In this document: in pieces, positions 45,893 to 55,084 of the stretch
Position numbering within the stretch: the first letter of the stretch is position 1
Layout of the letters: each line of letters begins with the position of its first letter
Assembly (NCBI GenBank): GCA_902536545.1
Contig: CACAXS010000002.1
Span: forward strand, 1 to 64,000
Reading direction: 5' to 3'
Length of the DNA stretch: 64,000 bases
Origin: an uncultured Prochlorococcus sp.
GTDB lineage: Bacteria; Cyanobacteriota; Cyanobacteriia; PCC-6307; Cyanobiaceae
Made by a program: the position numbers and the translations under genes
The notes under the pieces: model-generated
The model's input: the letters and a program-made list of their open reading frames with translations, nothing else
Told to the model about the DNA's origin: nothing
The model's database searches: none

Positions 45893-47002
45893 ATGACAGA
45901 TATCTTAGTATTAATTTTATTTATATTTTCTGGGGCTGCTTCAGGATGGCTTGGTGTTGATTTATTGCCAGTAGACATCCTTAAACAGGTATCTAATGTA
46001 GAAGGTTTTAGAATTGTTTTAGCAATAATTGGTTTTTTTGTAGGATTAGCAGCTGGTTTTGTATTCCTTCAACTTAGAAAGACTTTTCTTGATCAAATAA
46101 GAACAATGCCAACTGACTTACTAATAAGTAGGTCCGTTGGATTAATTTTAGGATTACTTGTTGCGAATCTCCTACTTGCTCCAATACTATTAATTCCCTT
46201 CCCTAGAGAAGTTTTTTTCGCAAAACCCTTAGCAGCTATATTAAGCAACATTTTCTTTGGTGTGCTTGGTTATAAGTTGGCAGATACCCATGGAAGGACA
46301 TTATTGAGATTATTCAATCCAAATAATACTGATGCATATCTAGTCAATGAAGGAATCCTCCCTGCTGCAAGTCCAAAAATTCTTGATACCAGCGTAATTA
46401 TTGATGGAAGAATCAATGGCTTATTAAGTTGTGGCTTATTAGAAGGGCAATTAATAGTTGCTCAAAGTGTAATTGATGAATTACAAACTTTAGCTGACTC
46501 AAGCAGTAATGAAAAAAGGTCGAAAGGCAGAAGAGGTCTCAAGTTATTAAAAGAATTAAGAGATTTATATGGGAGAAGACTTGTAATAAACCCAACAAAG
46601 TATGAAGGTAATGGGGTAGATGAAAAACTCCTTAAAATTACTGAGGATATGACAGGAACTTTAATTACAGCTGATTATAATCTTTCTCAGATCGCTGAAG
46701 TTAAAGAATTAAAAGTTATGAATTTGAGTGATTTGGTTATTGCTCTAAGGCCAGAAGTACAACCAGGAGAGTCACTTAATATAAAAATCGTCAGAGAAGG
46801 CAAAGAAAAAATGCAAGGTATTGGATACTTAGATGACGGGACAATGGTTGTTATTGATGAGGCAAAGAATTTTGTAGGAAGTAGATTAGATATTGTCATC
46901 ACAGGAGCATTACAAACTCCCACTGGAAGAATGGTCTTTGGAAAACTAATAAATAATCCTGAGTCAAACAAATCTTTTAAATCACCAGCGACACAGGGCT
47001 AA
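45893..47002 (+). CDS. PIN and TRAM domain membrane protein
   Basis: YacL-like protein with three to four membrane segments in residues 1-125, a PIN ribonuclease domain (ILDTSVIIDGRINGLLSCGL near residue 163, SVIDELQTLADS and TADYNLSQIAEVKELKV, with the acidic Asp/Glu residues of the active site), and a C-terminal TRAM domain (GESLNIKIVREGKEKMQGIG onward). Such proteins are widespread in cyanobacteria and low-G+C bacteria; RNA target unknown. Length 369. Sits upstream of clpR-clpP on the same strand with a 31-base gap. Confidence 0.88.
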   Translation: MTDILVLILFIFSGAASGWLGVDLLPVDILKQVSNVEGFRIVLAIIGFFVGLAAGFVFLQLRKTFLDQIRTMPTDLLISRSVGLILGLLVANLLLAPILLIPFPREVFFAKPLAAILSNIFFGVLGYKLADTHGRTLLRLFNPNNTDAYLVNEGILPAASPKILDTSVIIDGRINGLLSCGLLEGQLIVAQSVIDELQTLADSSSNEKRSKGRRGLKLLKELRDLYGRRLVINPTKYEGNGVDEKLLKITEDMTGTLITADYNLSQIAEVKELKVMNLSDLVIALRPEVQPGESLNIKIVREGKEKMQGIGYLDDGTMVVIDEAKNFVGSRLDIVITGALQTPTGRMVFGKLINNPESNKSFKSPATQG

Positions 47003-47033
47003 ATCTAGCTAGAATCAGTTCAATCTTAATTTT

Positions 47034-47705
47034 GTGATACAAATGACTGTATCTGCTCCTTATTACGGCGAGAACACCGTTATGAGGACCCCGCCCCCTG
47101 ATCTTCCCTCTCTTTTACTTAAAGAGCGAATTGTTTATCTTGGTTTACCATTATTTTCTGATGATGATGCGAAAAGACAATTAGGAATGGATGTTACTGA
47201 GCTAATCATTGCTCAACTTCTTTATTTAGAATTTGACGATCCAGAAAAACCGATCTATTTCTATATCAATTCAACTGGGACAAGTTGGTACACTGGTGAC
47301 GCAGTTGGTTTTGAAACAGAAGCTTTTGCCATCTGCGATACAATAAGCTACATCAAGCCTCCAGTTCACACAATATGTATCGGACAAGCAATGGGGACTG
47401 CTGCAGTTATTCTTTCATCTGGAACTAAGGGGCAAAGAGCCGCTCTTCCACATGCTTCTATTGTTTTGCATCAACCTATAAGCGGAGCAAGAGGCCAAGC
47501 AACTGATATCCAAATAAGAGCTGAGGAAGTTTTGAAAAATAAAAAATCAATGCTGGAGATTTTATCTCGAAATACTGGAAAGACTATTGAAGAACTCTCA
47601 AAAGACTCCGACAGGATGAGTTATCTCAACCCCCAAGAAGCCCTTGATTATGGAGTTATCGATAGAATACTTACAAGTCAAAAAGATCTACCAAAAAAAA
47701 TTTAA
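47034..47705 (+). CDS. clpR: ClpR, inactive ClpP-like subunit
   Basis: ClpP-fold protein lacking the catalytic serine. Where ClpP has GLAAS-MGA, this has [10 protein letters not shown] with Gly at position 121 in place of Ser, while the [14 protein letters not shown] loop with His is retained. In Synechococcus, ClpR and ClpP3 form the mixed heptamer core that degrades with ClpC; the adjacent clpP is the expected partner. Length 223. A start at residue 4 ([10 protein letters not shown]) is another possibility. The pair is spaced 23 bases and co-directional. Confidence 0.92.
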   Translation: MIQMTVSAPYYGENTVMRTPPPDLPSLLLKERIVYLGLPLFSDDDAKRQLGMDVTELIIAQLLYLEFDDPEKPIYFYINSTGTSWYTGDAVGFETEAFAICDTISYIKPPVHTICIGQAMGTAAVILSSGTKGQRAALPHASIVLHQPISGARGQATDIQIRAEEVLKNKKSMLEILSRNTGKTIEELSKDSDRMSYLNPQEALDYGVIDRILTSQKDLPKKI

Positions 47706-47728
47706 CACTCACAAACTATTTTAAAATC

Positions 47729-48340
47729 ATGCCAATAGGAACTCCAAGCGTGCCTTACAGACTTCCAGGAAGTCAATACGAAAGATGGGTCGATATATAT
47801 ACAAGATTAGGTGTTGAAAGAATTCTTTTTCTCGGACAAGAAGTGAATGATGGAATTGCTAATAGCCTTGTTGCACAAATGCTTTATTTAGATTCTGATG
47901 ACAATTCCAAACCTATCTATCTTTATATAAATAGCCCAGGAGGTTCAGTAACTGCTGGTTTGGCTATATATGACACTATTAAATACGTAAAGAGTGATGT
48001 AGTAACGATATGTGTAGGCCTTGCAGCCTCCATGGGAGCGTTCCTATTGGCTGCTGGTACAAAAGGTAAAAGAGTTGCTTTGCCCCACAGCAGAATAATG
48101 ATTCATCAACCCTTAGGAGGGACATCTCAACGCCAAGCAAGTGACATTGAGATTGAAGCTAAGGAAATTTTAAGAATTAAAGATATGTTAAACATGTCTA
48201 TGGCAGATATGACAGGCCAATCATTTGAGAAAATTGAAAAGGATACTGATAGAGATTATTTTCTGAGTGCGGAAGAAGCAAAAAATTATGGATTAATCGA
48301 TAGAGTAATTACACATCCAAGCGAAGCAAATCAGTCTTAA
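47729..48340 (+). CDS. clpP: ATP-dependent Clp protease proteolytic subunit
   Basis: Active ClpP with S101 ([15 protein letters not shown]) and H126 ([15 protein letters not shown]), the third residue Asp in [20 protein letters not shown]. Length 203. Paired with ClpR upstream, so it is the ClpP3-type partner. Also the substrate hook region [18 protein letters not shown] is present. Forms a tetradecamer with ClpR and works with ClpC/ClpX chaperones not in this window. Confidence 0.95.
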   Translation: MPIGTPSVPYRLPGSQYERWVDIYTRLGVERILFLGQEVNDGIANSLVAQMLYLDSDDNSKPIYLYINSPGGSVTAGLAIYDTIKYVKSDVVTICVGLAASMGAFLLAAGTKGKRVALPHSRIMIHQPLGGTSQRQASDIEIEAKEILRIKDMLNMSMADMTGQSFEKIEKDTDRDYFLSAEEAKNYGLIDRVITHPSEANQS

Positions 48341-48450
48341 ACTCTCTAAATTAATATTTTAATTTTAATCTTTAAATTAATAATTTTTTTGGTTTATTGC
48401 TACCTTAATGTCTAAAATAACAATTATCAAATGCAAAGAAGCTACAACTA

Positions 48451-49440
48451 ATGACCCAACTCTTTTACGACACCGATGCTGATCTAAGTCTTTTAAATAA
48501 TAAAACAATCGCGATTATTGGATATGGATCACAAGGTCATGCACACGCCCTAAACCTCAAAGATAGCGGCATGGATGTAATAGTTGGATTATATAAAGGA
48601 AGTAAGTCTGAAAGCAAAGCTATTAGAGATGGTCTACAAGTCTTTAGCGTTTCTGAAGCTTGCGAAAAAGCAGATTGGATTATGATTCTCCTCCCCGATG
48701 AGTTTCAGAAAGATGTTTACCTTAAAGAAATAGAACCAAACTTAAAAGAAGGCAAGATACTAAGTTTTGCTCATGGCTTCAATATAAGATTCGAACTTAT
48801 CAAGCCTCCTAGTTTTGTGGATGTTGTAATGATTGCCCCAAAAGGACCTGGACACACTGTTCGTTGGGAATATCAGAATGGTCAAGGAGTTCCAGCACTG
48901 TTTGCAGTTGAGCAGGATTCTTCCGGAAGTGCACGATCATTGGCAATGGCTTACGCTAAAGGGATTGGCGGAACGAGAGCTGGGATTCTTGAAACAAACT
49001 TTAAAGAAGAAACAGAAACTGATTTATTTGGCGAACAAGCGGTTTTGTGCGGAGGATTATCAGAACTTGTCAAATCAGGCTTCGAAACTCTTGTAGAGGC
49101 AGGATATCAGCCCGAACTTGCTTACTTCGAATGCTTACATGAAGTTAAACTTATTGTTGATTTAATGGTGAAGGGAGGCTTATCTCAAATGAGAGATTCC
49201 ATTTCAAATACTGCAGAATATGGAGATTATGTAAGTGGTAAAAGACTTATCAATAGTGGCACAAAGAAAGAAATGCAGAAAATTCTAAAAGATATTCAAG
49301 ATGGAACTTTTGCTAAGAATTTTGTGGAAGAATGCAATAAAAACAAACCCTTAATGACTAAATTAAGAGAAGAGAACTCAAAACATGAAATTGAGAAAGT
49401 AGGAAAAGGTCTGCGCTCGATGTTCAGTTGGCTGAAATAA
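48451..49440 (+). CDS. ilvC: ketol-acid reductoisomerase
   Basis: NADPH-dependent isomeroreductase of valine, leucine and isoleucine synthesis. NAD(P)-fold motif [19 protein letters not shown] near residue 21, [20 protein letters not shown] near 129, [19 protein letters not shown] and [15 protein letters not shown]. It is a class I enzyme of 329 residues. Upstream, a 110-base gap separates it from clpP. cobD begins 13 bases before its stop, in another frame. Confidence 0.95.
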   Translation: MTQLFYDTDADLSLLNNKTIAIIGYGSQGHAHALNLKDSGMDVIVGLYKGSKSESKAIRDGLQVFSVSEACEKADWIMILLPDEFQKDVYLKEIEPNLKEGKILSFAHGFNIRFELIKPPSFVDVVMIAPKGPGHTVRWEYQNGQGVPALFAVEQDSSGSARSLAMAYAKGIGGTRAGILETNFKEETETDLFGEQAVLCGGLSELVKSGFETLVEAGYQPELAYFECLHEVKLIVDLMVKGGLSQMRDSISNTAEYGDYVSGKRLINSGTKKEMQKILKDIQDGTFAKNFVEECNKNKPLMTKLREENSKHEIEKVGKGLRSMFSWLK

Positions 49441-50453
49441 ATTTATTTTTAATATTCCTTGGATCGATTGGTTTTGATTTATTGATCGGCGATCCAAGAT
49501 TCTTAATCCACCCTGTTCAAGTAATTGGCTTGTACATTAAAAAAATATCTGATTACCTCATAAATAATTTTGGGGAAAATAAAAATATATTGTTTTGGGG
49601 AGGTTTAATCGTAGCTATATCAACCATTGGAATGAGTTTTGGTTTAGGAAAATTGATAGAACTCAGTTATGTGCAATCAAGAAATAATTTTTTTAGTGGA
49701 TTGTTAATTTTTTTTGGGCTTTCAAGTTGTATTGCGACTAAGGGACTTATTTCAAGTGTCAAAGATATTGCAGAACTAATAGAACGCGAAGTAATTAATG
49801 ACCAAAATGAGAGAATAATAAAAAGGAAGGTACAAAGGATAGTTAGTAGGGATGTAAGTTCATCTTCTTTAAAACATCTCTTGAGATCAAGTACAGAGAG
49901 TCTTACCGAAAATTCTGTTGATGGAATATTTGGGCCATTATTTTGGATTTTTATTGGAATTTTTTTTATGAAATTTTCAATTTTTCTACCAGGGCCTTTA
50001 TCACTTGGTTTTTCTTATAAAGCTATAAGTACTTTAGATTCAATGATAGGTTACAAATATGATTATTTTAGATATTTAGGTTTTTTCAGTGCAAAAATCG
50101 AAGATATTTTTACGTTTGTTCCTTCAAGATTAGTTTTAATCACATTACCTTTAGTTAGTCCCAAAATTAATGAGTATGGATCAATCATAAAAAAAAGCTA
50201 TCTTGATGGTAAAAAATATGATTCGCCTAATGCCGGGATTTCAGAAGCTATATTTGCTTATATTTCTGATATAAAATTGGGTGGTGAAAGTAAATATAAA
50301 AATGAGATTATTGAGAAGCCATTGATCAATGCGAATGGAGATAATTGCACTGGAGAAAAAATTAAATTAATTTGTCAATTAATTTTGAGATTACAATTAT
50401 TATGGATAATAATTTTTTTCTTTATTTTTTTTTTAATTTCATCTTTAATTTAA
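49428..50453 (+). CDS. cobD: adenosylcobinamide-phosphate synthase CobD/CbiB
   Basis: Membrane enzyme of cobamide synthesis that attaches the aminopropanol arm. Several membrane segments; family motifs are [19 protein letters not shown] near residue 19, [36 protein letters not shown] near 137 and [13 protein letters not shown] and [20 protein letters not shown] end ([23 protein letters not shown]). The TTG start at 49428 overlaps the end of ilvC by 13 bases. Length 341. Function is required for corrin (pseudocobalamin) in Prochlorococcus. Confidence 0.88.
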   Translation: MAEINLFLIFLGSIGFDLLIGDPRFLIHPVQVIGLYIKKISDYLINNFGENKNILFWGGLIVAISTIGMSFGLGKLIELSYVQSRNNFFSGLLIFFGLSSCIATKGLISSVKDIAELIEREVINDQNERIIKRKVQRIVSRDVSSSSLKHLLRSSTESLTENSVDGIFGPLFWIFIGIFFMKFSIFLPGPLSLGFSYKAISTLDSMIGYKYDYFRYLGFFSAKIEDIFTFVPSRLVLITLPLVSPKINEYGSIIKKSYLDGKKYDSPNAGISEAIFAYISDIKLGGESKYKNEIIEKPLINANGDNCTGEKIKLICQLILRLQLLWIIIFFFIFFLISSLI

Positions 50454-50498
50454 CAATAAATTAGTTTTAAAACCACTAAGATAAAGTATAAAAATTCT

Positions 50499-50744
50499 AT
50501 GCAAGAAAACGGTTCTCCAATAAAAAATCAAAATGATGATTTTACTAATACATCATCAACTGATAATGAATATTCAAAATGGGTAGACAATCAGGGAGAT
50601 GAAGTAAAGAATGTTTTTGGATTTAATAGCAGTGCTGAACTTGTAAATGGTAGAGCAGCAATGATCGGATTCTTAATGCTCATATTAACTGAGTTAGTTT
50701 TTAGCGGCAGACCTGTTACTTCTTCAATTTTTGGTATTAATTAA
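50499..50744 (+). CDS. hli: high-light-inducible protein (Hlip)
   Basis: Small single-helix pigment-binding protein related to plant Lhc antennae; protects photosystem assembly during light stress. The chlorophyll-binding motif SAELVNGRAAMIGFLMLILTE (E, N and R ligands) is at about residues 52-70. The first 45 residues are soluble and Asn/Asp-rich, longer than phage-type Hlips. The 2-base gap to the next ORF suggests a joint transcript. Length 81. Confidence 0.93.
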   Translation: MQENGSPIKNQNDDFTNTSSTDNEYSKWVDNQGDEVKNVFGFNSSAELVNGRAAMIGFLMLILTELVFSGRPVTSSIFGIN

Positions 50745-50746
50745 AA

Positions 50747-50959
50747 ATGGAAGCAAAAAAATCAAATCCAATAAAAGTATTCTTATACATATCTGTATGG
50801 GTAATAATTTGGGGAACTTTAGGATCTTTGATCGATTTTCCTCTTTATAAAAATAAAATCTACTTAGAAGGAAGCATATATCAATATCTTACTTTCGCAG
50901 TTACGGCAATTATTTCTATTATATCTGCAAAGTTTTTTTATAAGAAAATTAATCTATAA
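50747..50959 (+). CDS. small membrane protein after hli
   Basis: Seventy residues with two hydrophobic segments (VFLYISVWVIIWGTLGSLI about 11-29 and YLTFAVTAIISIISAKFFY about 47-65) around a Tyr/Lys loop (FPLYKNKIYLEGS). Unknown family. It starts 2 bases after hli, so it is probably co-translated and could assist Hlip membrane insertion or pigment protein assembly, which is only context. Its 3' end overlaps a convergent gene by 6 bases. Confidence 0.7.
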   Translation: MEAKKSNPIKVFLYISVWVIIWGTLGSLIDFPLYKNKIYLEGSIYQYLTFAVTAIISIISAKFFYKKINL

Positions 50960-51211
50960 AAACTTGTACCTAAATTTCTTAATAATTTTTGCTGGCTCTT
51001 TATTTTCATTGGACTCGTAAAGTATCCACTGATGTGTCTCAGTATCATGATCACAACCAAAATTTCCAGATAGGTTATCGTAACTTGCAAGATATGAATG
51101 ACAATTTTGGTCTGCCTCAAAAGCAGAATCATAACCTGTTAGAAAATATATCAAAAATAAGACAGTTATTAACAAAAAAAATACTTGAGAAACTAAATTA
51201 ACTACCTTCAT
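50954..51211 (-). CDS. small secreted or anchored protein, unknown
   Basis: Eighty-five residues: a Lys start, a hydrophobic segment LVSQVFFLLITVLFLIYFLT (about 6-25) read as signal anchor, then a soluble part with two cysteines (DQNCHSYLASYDNLSG, NFGCDHD) that might form a disulfide, and a basic tail. The frame on the other strand in the same DNA has no membrane or signal pattern, so I prefer this one. Family not recognised. Confidence 0.6.
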   Translation of the reverse strand: MKVVNLVSQVFFLLITVLFLIYFLTGYDSAFEADQNCHSYLASYDNLSGNFGCDHDTETHQWILYESNENKEPAKIIKKFRYKFL

Positions 51212-51269
51212 AAGAAATTCTAAAATTTAAATATATCATCTAATAAAATTTTTCGATCTAAAAATATAG

Positions 51270-51515
51270 CTAACGACCAATATTAAATACAAAGTCTTGG
51301 AATTCTTGATTCTTTAAATACAGGATTACTAGTAATATTAAAATAATATTTAAGGCTATTACTATTGATCCAAAAATATTTATTTGTTTTTTACCTGGCA
51401 AAGTGTAAGTAAATTTCTTGCCTTTAAGAAAACCAGCTAAGCCTTTTTTTTCTTGTTTTGTTTCTTTTATTTGAGTATTGTTCTTAACTTCATTATCAGA
51501 AAAACCTTTTACCAT
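51270..51515 (-). CDS. small single-span membrane protein, unknown
   Basis: Eighty-one residues. The N-terminal half is charged and contains KGLAGFLKGKKFTYTLPGKK, followed by one hydrophobic span (FGSIVIALNIILILLVILYL, about 48-68) and a short acidic tail. Topology positive-inside suggests the N-terminal half is cytoplasmic. No family known. It lies 58 bases downstream of the next leftward gene and in the cluster of four small genes following hli. Confidence 0.65.
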   Translation of the reverse strand: MVKGFSDNEVKNNTQIKETKQEKKGLAGFLKGKKFTYTLPGKKQINIFGSIVIALNIILILLVILYLKNQEFQDFVFNIGR

Positions 51516-51569
51516 TTAAAATTAAATAACAAATTAATAATATTCCAAAAATATAAATTATTTTAATAA

Positions 51570-51881
51570 TTAACAATTTTTAATCACATATGGGATCATT
51601 AATGAAATTATTTCATTTGAGGAATTATTAAAAAAATAAGTTTCAATAATTTCCGTTTGCAGCCCCAATAAACTAGATTGACATTTAAATTTATTTTGGT
51701 CATATACTACAAATTGAAGTTTTTCAATTTCAGAAACTAATTCTTTACATACTTGGGTTCGAGAATCTTTAAAACAATCACTAGATTGTCTTAAAATCTT
51801 TGACTTTGTTGATATGGTTTCTGCCATAAGAAAATTTGTTAATAATAAAAATTTTAAGCATAAAATAGTTAAAAATTTCAT
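51570..51881 (-). CDS. small secreted protein with conserved-looking cysteines
   Basis: One hundred and three residues with a clear signal peptide (FLTILCLKFLLLTNFLMAET, cleavage after Ala20 likely). The mature part has four cysteines (SDCFKDSRTQVCKEL, NKFKCQSS, VIKNC) that could form two disulfides. No named family. Periplasmic or thylakoid-lumen location predicted; function unknown. Confidence 0.65.
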   Translation of the reverse strand: MKFLTILCLKFLLLTNFLMAETISTKSKILRQSSDCFKDSRTQVCKELVSEIEKLQFVVYDQNKFKCQSSLLGLQTEIIETYFFNNSSNEIISLMIPYVIKNC

Positions 51882-51958
51882 TACTTTTTAAGATTTAAAA
51901 ATTTTGGATACTTCGGCAGGAGTTTTGGTGATTGAGCCAATTATATTTTATTGCGATT

Positions 51959-51986
51959 AAAAAAAGATGCCCTAAAAGAGCACCTT
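51959..51986 (-). terminator. Rho-independent terminator of hup
   Basis: Stem AAGATGCCCT (51964-51973) pairs with AGAGCACCTT (51977-51986), 10 positions with two mismatches and a 3-base loop. Read on the minus strand it is followed by seven T's, just after the HU gene stop. Good position and composition for intrinsic termination. Confidence 0.7.
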
Positions 51987-52016
51987 GTTATTAAGGAAAG
52001 AAATAGATTAAAAAGA

Positions 52017-52292
52017 TTACCCTTGAACTCTATCCTTGAAAAGTTTTCCTGCAGAGAATGTAGGAACTCTTTTAGCAGGTATTGCTATTTTTTCGCCTGT
52101 CTTGGGGTTTAATCCCTGTCTTGCAGAACGATCTCTTGGTTCGAAAGAACCAAATCCTAGTAAAGAGACTTTTTTGCCTTCCACTACTGAATCTACAATA
52201 GTTTCAATAGCTGCATCAACAACTAAAGAAACATCAGTTTTTGTGAGCTCTGTACGAGCTGCAACAAGATTTACTAAATCAGCTTTGTTCAT
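52017..52292 (-). CDS. hup: DNA-binding protein HU
   Basis: Small nucleoid protein bending DNA as a dimer. MNKADLVNLVAARTELTKTD, VVEGKKVSLLGFGSFEPRDRSARQGLNPKTG and IPAKRVPTFSAGKLFKDRV are diagnostic. Ninety-one residues. Expression is terminated at 51959-51986. A near-palindrome 44-61 bases upstream may control it. Translation start clear (ATG). Confidence 0.96.
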   Translation of the reverse strand: MNKADLVNLVAARTELTKTDVSLVVDAAIETIVDSVVEGKKVSLLGFGSFEPRDRSARQGLNPKTGEKIAIPAKRVPTFSAGKLFKDRVQG

Positions 52293-52335
52293 TGAAATTT
52301 AAATTAAAGCAAAGGTTTTAAAAAAAAGATTTAAA

Positions 52336-52353
52336 TCGAGTTTTAAACCTCGA
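52336..52353. promoter_or_regulatory. 18-base near-palindrome upstream of hup
   Basis: TCGAGTTTTAAACCTCGA: five-base arms TCGAG and CTCGA flank an 8-base centre TTTTAAAC that is itself nearly symmetric. It lies 44 bases upstream of the HU start and 13 bases before a plus-strand mini-ORF. Could be an operator or RNA hairpin; no known regulator matched. Confidence 0.4.
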
Positions 52354-52366
52354 ACTTCCACATCAT

Positions 52367-52483
52367 ATGGAGCAAATTCAAATACGGCAACCGAAAATGC
52401 CGGCGGCGCAAAGCTTTATACAAATTTTAGGGACATTTTTAGCAACATTATTTATTTTTACAGCCGCGTTTTTTCATTTATAA
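52367..52483 (+). CDS. mini-ORF, 38-residue membrane peptide
   Basis: ATG at 52367, TAA at 52481-52483. Basic N-terminus (MEQIQIRQPKMPAAQSF) then a hydrophobic span (ILGTFLATLFIFTAAFFHL). A local GC-rich patch (GCCGGCGGCGC near 52400) stands out in very AT-rich DNA, more like constrained coding or structured RNA than spacer. Not recognised as one of the known photosystem, Ndh or cytochrome small subunits. It is divergent from hup. Confidence 0.5.
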   Translation: MEQIQIRQPKMPAAQSFIQILGTFLATLFIFTAAFFHL

Positions 52484-52655
52484 AAAATAGACTCTTTATA
52501 GAGAGAACAGCTAAAAGCGTTGGTGGCACTGGATTTAGCCTTAAAAAATCTAACTATATTTATCGAAGGTAAAAAATATCAAAGGGGGAGGAATTTAAGA
52601 TATTGAGCTATTTATTATGTTTTATTAATTTTCAGATATATTTCCTTCTCATCAC

Positions 52656-52757
52656 ATGAAAAAGCATAATTTGTATTTTGAAATCAAGAAAAATCTGTTT
52701 TTCTTATTATTAAACTTTCTCTCTAAATCGTTTTATGCACTGAGCAGATGGATGTAG
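52656..52757 (+). CDS. mini-ORF, 33 residues, candidate
   Basis: ATG at 52656, TAG at 52755-52757. Lys-rich start (MKKHNLYFEIKK), hydrophobic centre (NLFFLLLNFLSKSFYAL) and SRWM end, compatible with a small membrane-bound peptide. No known family. The 52293-52917 spacer contains this, the 38-residue ORF, the palindrome and otherwise nothing I can support; a further 28-codon frame at 52520-52606 is too weak. Confidence 0.35.
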   Translation: MKKHNLYFEIKKNLFFLLLNFLSKSFYALSRWM

Positions 52758-52917
52758 GAATTTTAATAAATTAAAAAATTAATACTCTCCAAGATCTAAT
52801 AAAGTTGATTAGTGAAGCCTTAAATTTGAGTTTTTTTTTTAATTTTGCATCTATTATTCAAATATCAGTAATTAAATAAATTATCTAAATATTTTACTAA
52901 TCTATGACAAAGAGAAA

Positions 52918-54951
52918 GTGATTCATCTCAATAAAGGTAAACCATTTCCTTTAGGGAGTTCTCTAACTTCACAAGGGGTTAATTTTTCCTTAATAGCCAC
53001 AAATGCAGAATATGTAGAAATTTTATTGTTTGAGAAAGAGGATTCTATTTCCCCAAAAAGTATATTCAAATTAGATCGGACTCATAATAAAGGTCCTTAT
53101 TGGCATGCGGAAATAAAAAATCTAGATGAAGGTTGTATTTACGCTTTTAGAGTAAAACAAAAAAACAATGAAATTAATAATAACTATGAAAAAAAAGTAC
53201 TACTTGATCCATGTTCAAGGGGTATTACCGGATGGGGAAGTTATAAAAGAGAAAACGCATTAAAAACTCAAGAAAATACAAAGTCTTGTCTAAAAAGCGT
53301 TGTTTGCGATAGAAAATTTTTTAATTTTAAGGATTATCCAAGACCGAAACATTCTTGGGAAGAAACAATTATTTATGAACTCCATATCAAAGCTTTCACT
53401 GAATCAACTGATAAAGATGAAAGTTGTTTTAAGAAATTTTTAAAAAAAATTCCGTATCTCAAAGAACTGGGTATTACAACAATTGAATTACTTCCAATTT
53501 TTTGTTTTGATCCTACTGATGCCCCAAATGGTCTAAAAAATTTTTGGGGTTATAGTCCAATTAATTGGTTTACTCCGCATTTTGAATATCTTTCGAATAA
53601 ATCCGCCGAAAAGAATAGAGAGGAATTTAGAAGATTTGTAGAGGAATGTCATAAAGCAGACATTGAAGTCATCTTAGATGTTGTATATAATCACACTTCC
53701 GAAGGTGATTCAAAAGGGCCAGCAATATCTTGGAAAGGAATAGATGAAAATCTTTATTACTTTATTGGAAAAGATAAAAATTATCAGGACGTCTCCGGAT
53801 GTGGTAATACTATTGCAGCAAACAGAGGATTAGTTAGAAAACTAATAATTGAATCATTAAAATGTTGGGCGAGTGAATTAGGAGTTGATGGTTTTAGATT
53901 TGATTTAGGAATTGCTCTTTCAAGAGGAGAAAATCTTTCACCGCTTGATAATCCTCCAATTTTTGAAGATATAGAATGTGAACCAGAACTTATCGATATC
54001 AAGTTCATAAGTGAGCCATGGGATTGTGGCGGTTTATATAAATTAGGTGATTTCCCATCTAAAAATACTTTCACTTGGAATGGTCATTTTAGAGATGACT
54101 TGCGGAAATTTTGGAAGGGGGACAAAGATACAGCTTGGAATATGAGCGATAAAATAAAAGGGACTCCATCTATTTATAAAGAAAATAATATTTTCCCAAA
54201 ATCAATAAATTTTATTACTTCACATGATGGATTTACTCTAAAAGATTTAGTAACTTTCAATAGAAAACATAATTTTGCCAATAGAGAACAAAATAGAGAT
54301 GGTGATAACCATAACAATTCTTGGAATCATGGTACAGAGGGACCAACTACAAACTTATTAATTAATGATTTAAGAAAAAGACAACAAAAAAACCTTATTC
54401 TTAGTTTACTTATATCTAAAGGTGTTCCAATGATACTTATGGGTGATGAGATAGGAAGGTCACAAGGCGGTAACAATAATTCTTGGTGCCAAAATAATTT
54501 ATTGGGCTGGATGAATTGGGAAGATGGCCAACAAGATTTGGAACTATTAGAATATTTCAAATACGTTATAAAAATCCGAAAAAAATTAATAAAAATTTTT
54601 AATCCATCATCCCCCCCTGATAATCAAACCAATGAAAAAATTCCAAGATATCATTGGCATGGAATAAAGTTAGATAGACCCGATTGGAGTAGTTGGTCTC
54701 ACACAGTTGCCTTTAGCATTAACAAAGGCAATACTAATCCTATGGTCTGGATAGGTTTAAATGCATATTCAAAAAGCATCGATTTCCCCTTGCCGAAATG
54801 TAAAAATAATTGGTTAAAAGTTGTTGACACTAGCATCTCTAAGATTTTTAAACCCTTAACTATTTATGAAAAATCTGTTTCAATAAAGAGTAGAAGCTCT
54901 TTATTAATCATTTCAGAAGAATTATTTGGAACAAAAAACAATATATTTTAA
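52918..54951 (+). CDS. glgX: glycogen debranching enzyme (isoamylase type)
   Basis: GH13 alpha-1,6-glucosidase trimming glycogen, the dawn/dusk carbon store. N-terminal CBM48-like domain (FPLGSSLTSQGVNFSLIATN), then the catalytic barrel with ILDVVYNHTSEGDSKGP, VDGFRFDLGIALSR (nucleophile Asp), KFISEPWDCGG (acid Glu) and INFITSHDGFTLKDLVTF. Length 677 fits GlgX/isoamylase of cyanobacteria. Start is GTG at 52918 because the CBM48 strand MIHLNKGKPFPLG begins there. Confidence 0.94.
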   Translation: MIHLNKGKPFPLGSSLTSQGVNFSLIATNAEYVEILLFEKEDSISPKSIFKLDRTHNKGPYWHAEIKNLDEGCIYAFRVKQKNNEINNNYEKKVLLDPCSRGITGWGSYKRENALKTQENTKSCLKSVVCDRKFFNFKDYPRPKHSWEETIIYELHIKAFTESTDKDESCFKKFLKKIPYLKELGITTIELLPIFCFDPTDAPNGLKNFWGYSPINWFTPHFEYLSNKSAEKNREEFRRFVEECHKADIEVILDVVYNHTSEGDSKGPAISWKGIDENLYYFIGKDKNYQDVSGCGNTIAANRGLVRKLIIESLKCWASELGVDGFRFDLGIALSRGENLSPLDNPPIFEDIECEPELIDIKFISEPWDCGGLYKLGDFPSKNTFTWNGHFRDDLRKFWKGDKDTAWNMSDKIKGTPSIYKENNIFPKSINFITSHDGFTLKDLVTFNRKHNFANREQNRDGDNHNNSWNHGTEGPTTNLLINDLRKRQQKNLILSLLISKGVPMILMGDEIGRSQGGNNNSWCQNNLLGWMNWEDGQQDLELLEYFKYVIKIRKKLIKIFNPSSPPDNQTNEKIPRYHWHGIKLDRPDWSSWSHTVAFSINKGNTNPMVWIGLNAYSKSIDFPLPKCKNNWLKVVDTSISKIFKPLTIYEKSVSIKSRSSLLIISEELFGTKNNIF

Positions 54952-54952
54952 G

Positions 54953-55023
54953 AGCGGGCGGCGGGAATCGAACCCGCATCTTCAGCTTGGAAGGCTGAGG
55001 TTTTACCACTAAACCACGCCCGC
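54953..55023 (-). tRNA. tRNA-Gly (TCC anticodon)
   Basis: Minus strand: 5' end at 55023 with acceptor GCGGGCG pairing with CGCCCGC at the 3' end (54954-54960 on the plus strand). The anticodon loop CTTCCAA gives TCC. T arm GGGTTCGATTCCC present; discriminator T; no CCA. It is 1 base after the glgX stop, on the opposite strand. Confidence 0.96.
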
Positions 55024-55084
55024 ATTAAGTAATAGAATTACCATTGCAATAATACAGTATCAAACAATCAACAAAGTAAAAAGA

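Noticed and set aside
50989..51201. 70-codon plus-strand frame
   Set aside because: Overlaps the minus-strand signal-anchored ORF at 50954-51211, which has better composition.
52520..52606. 28-codon TTG/GTG frame in the hup-glgX spacer
   Set aside because: Too short, no coupling or conservation visible; only sequence looks mildly protein-like.
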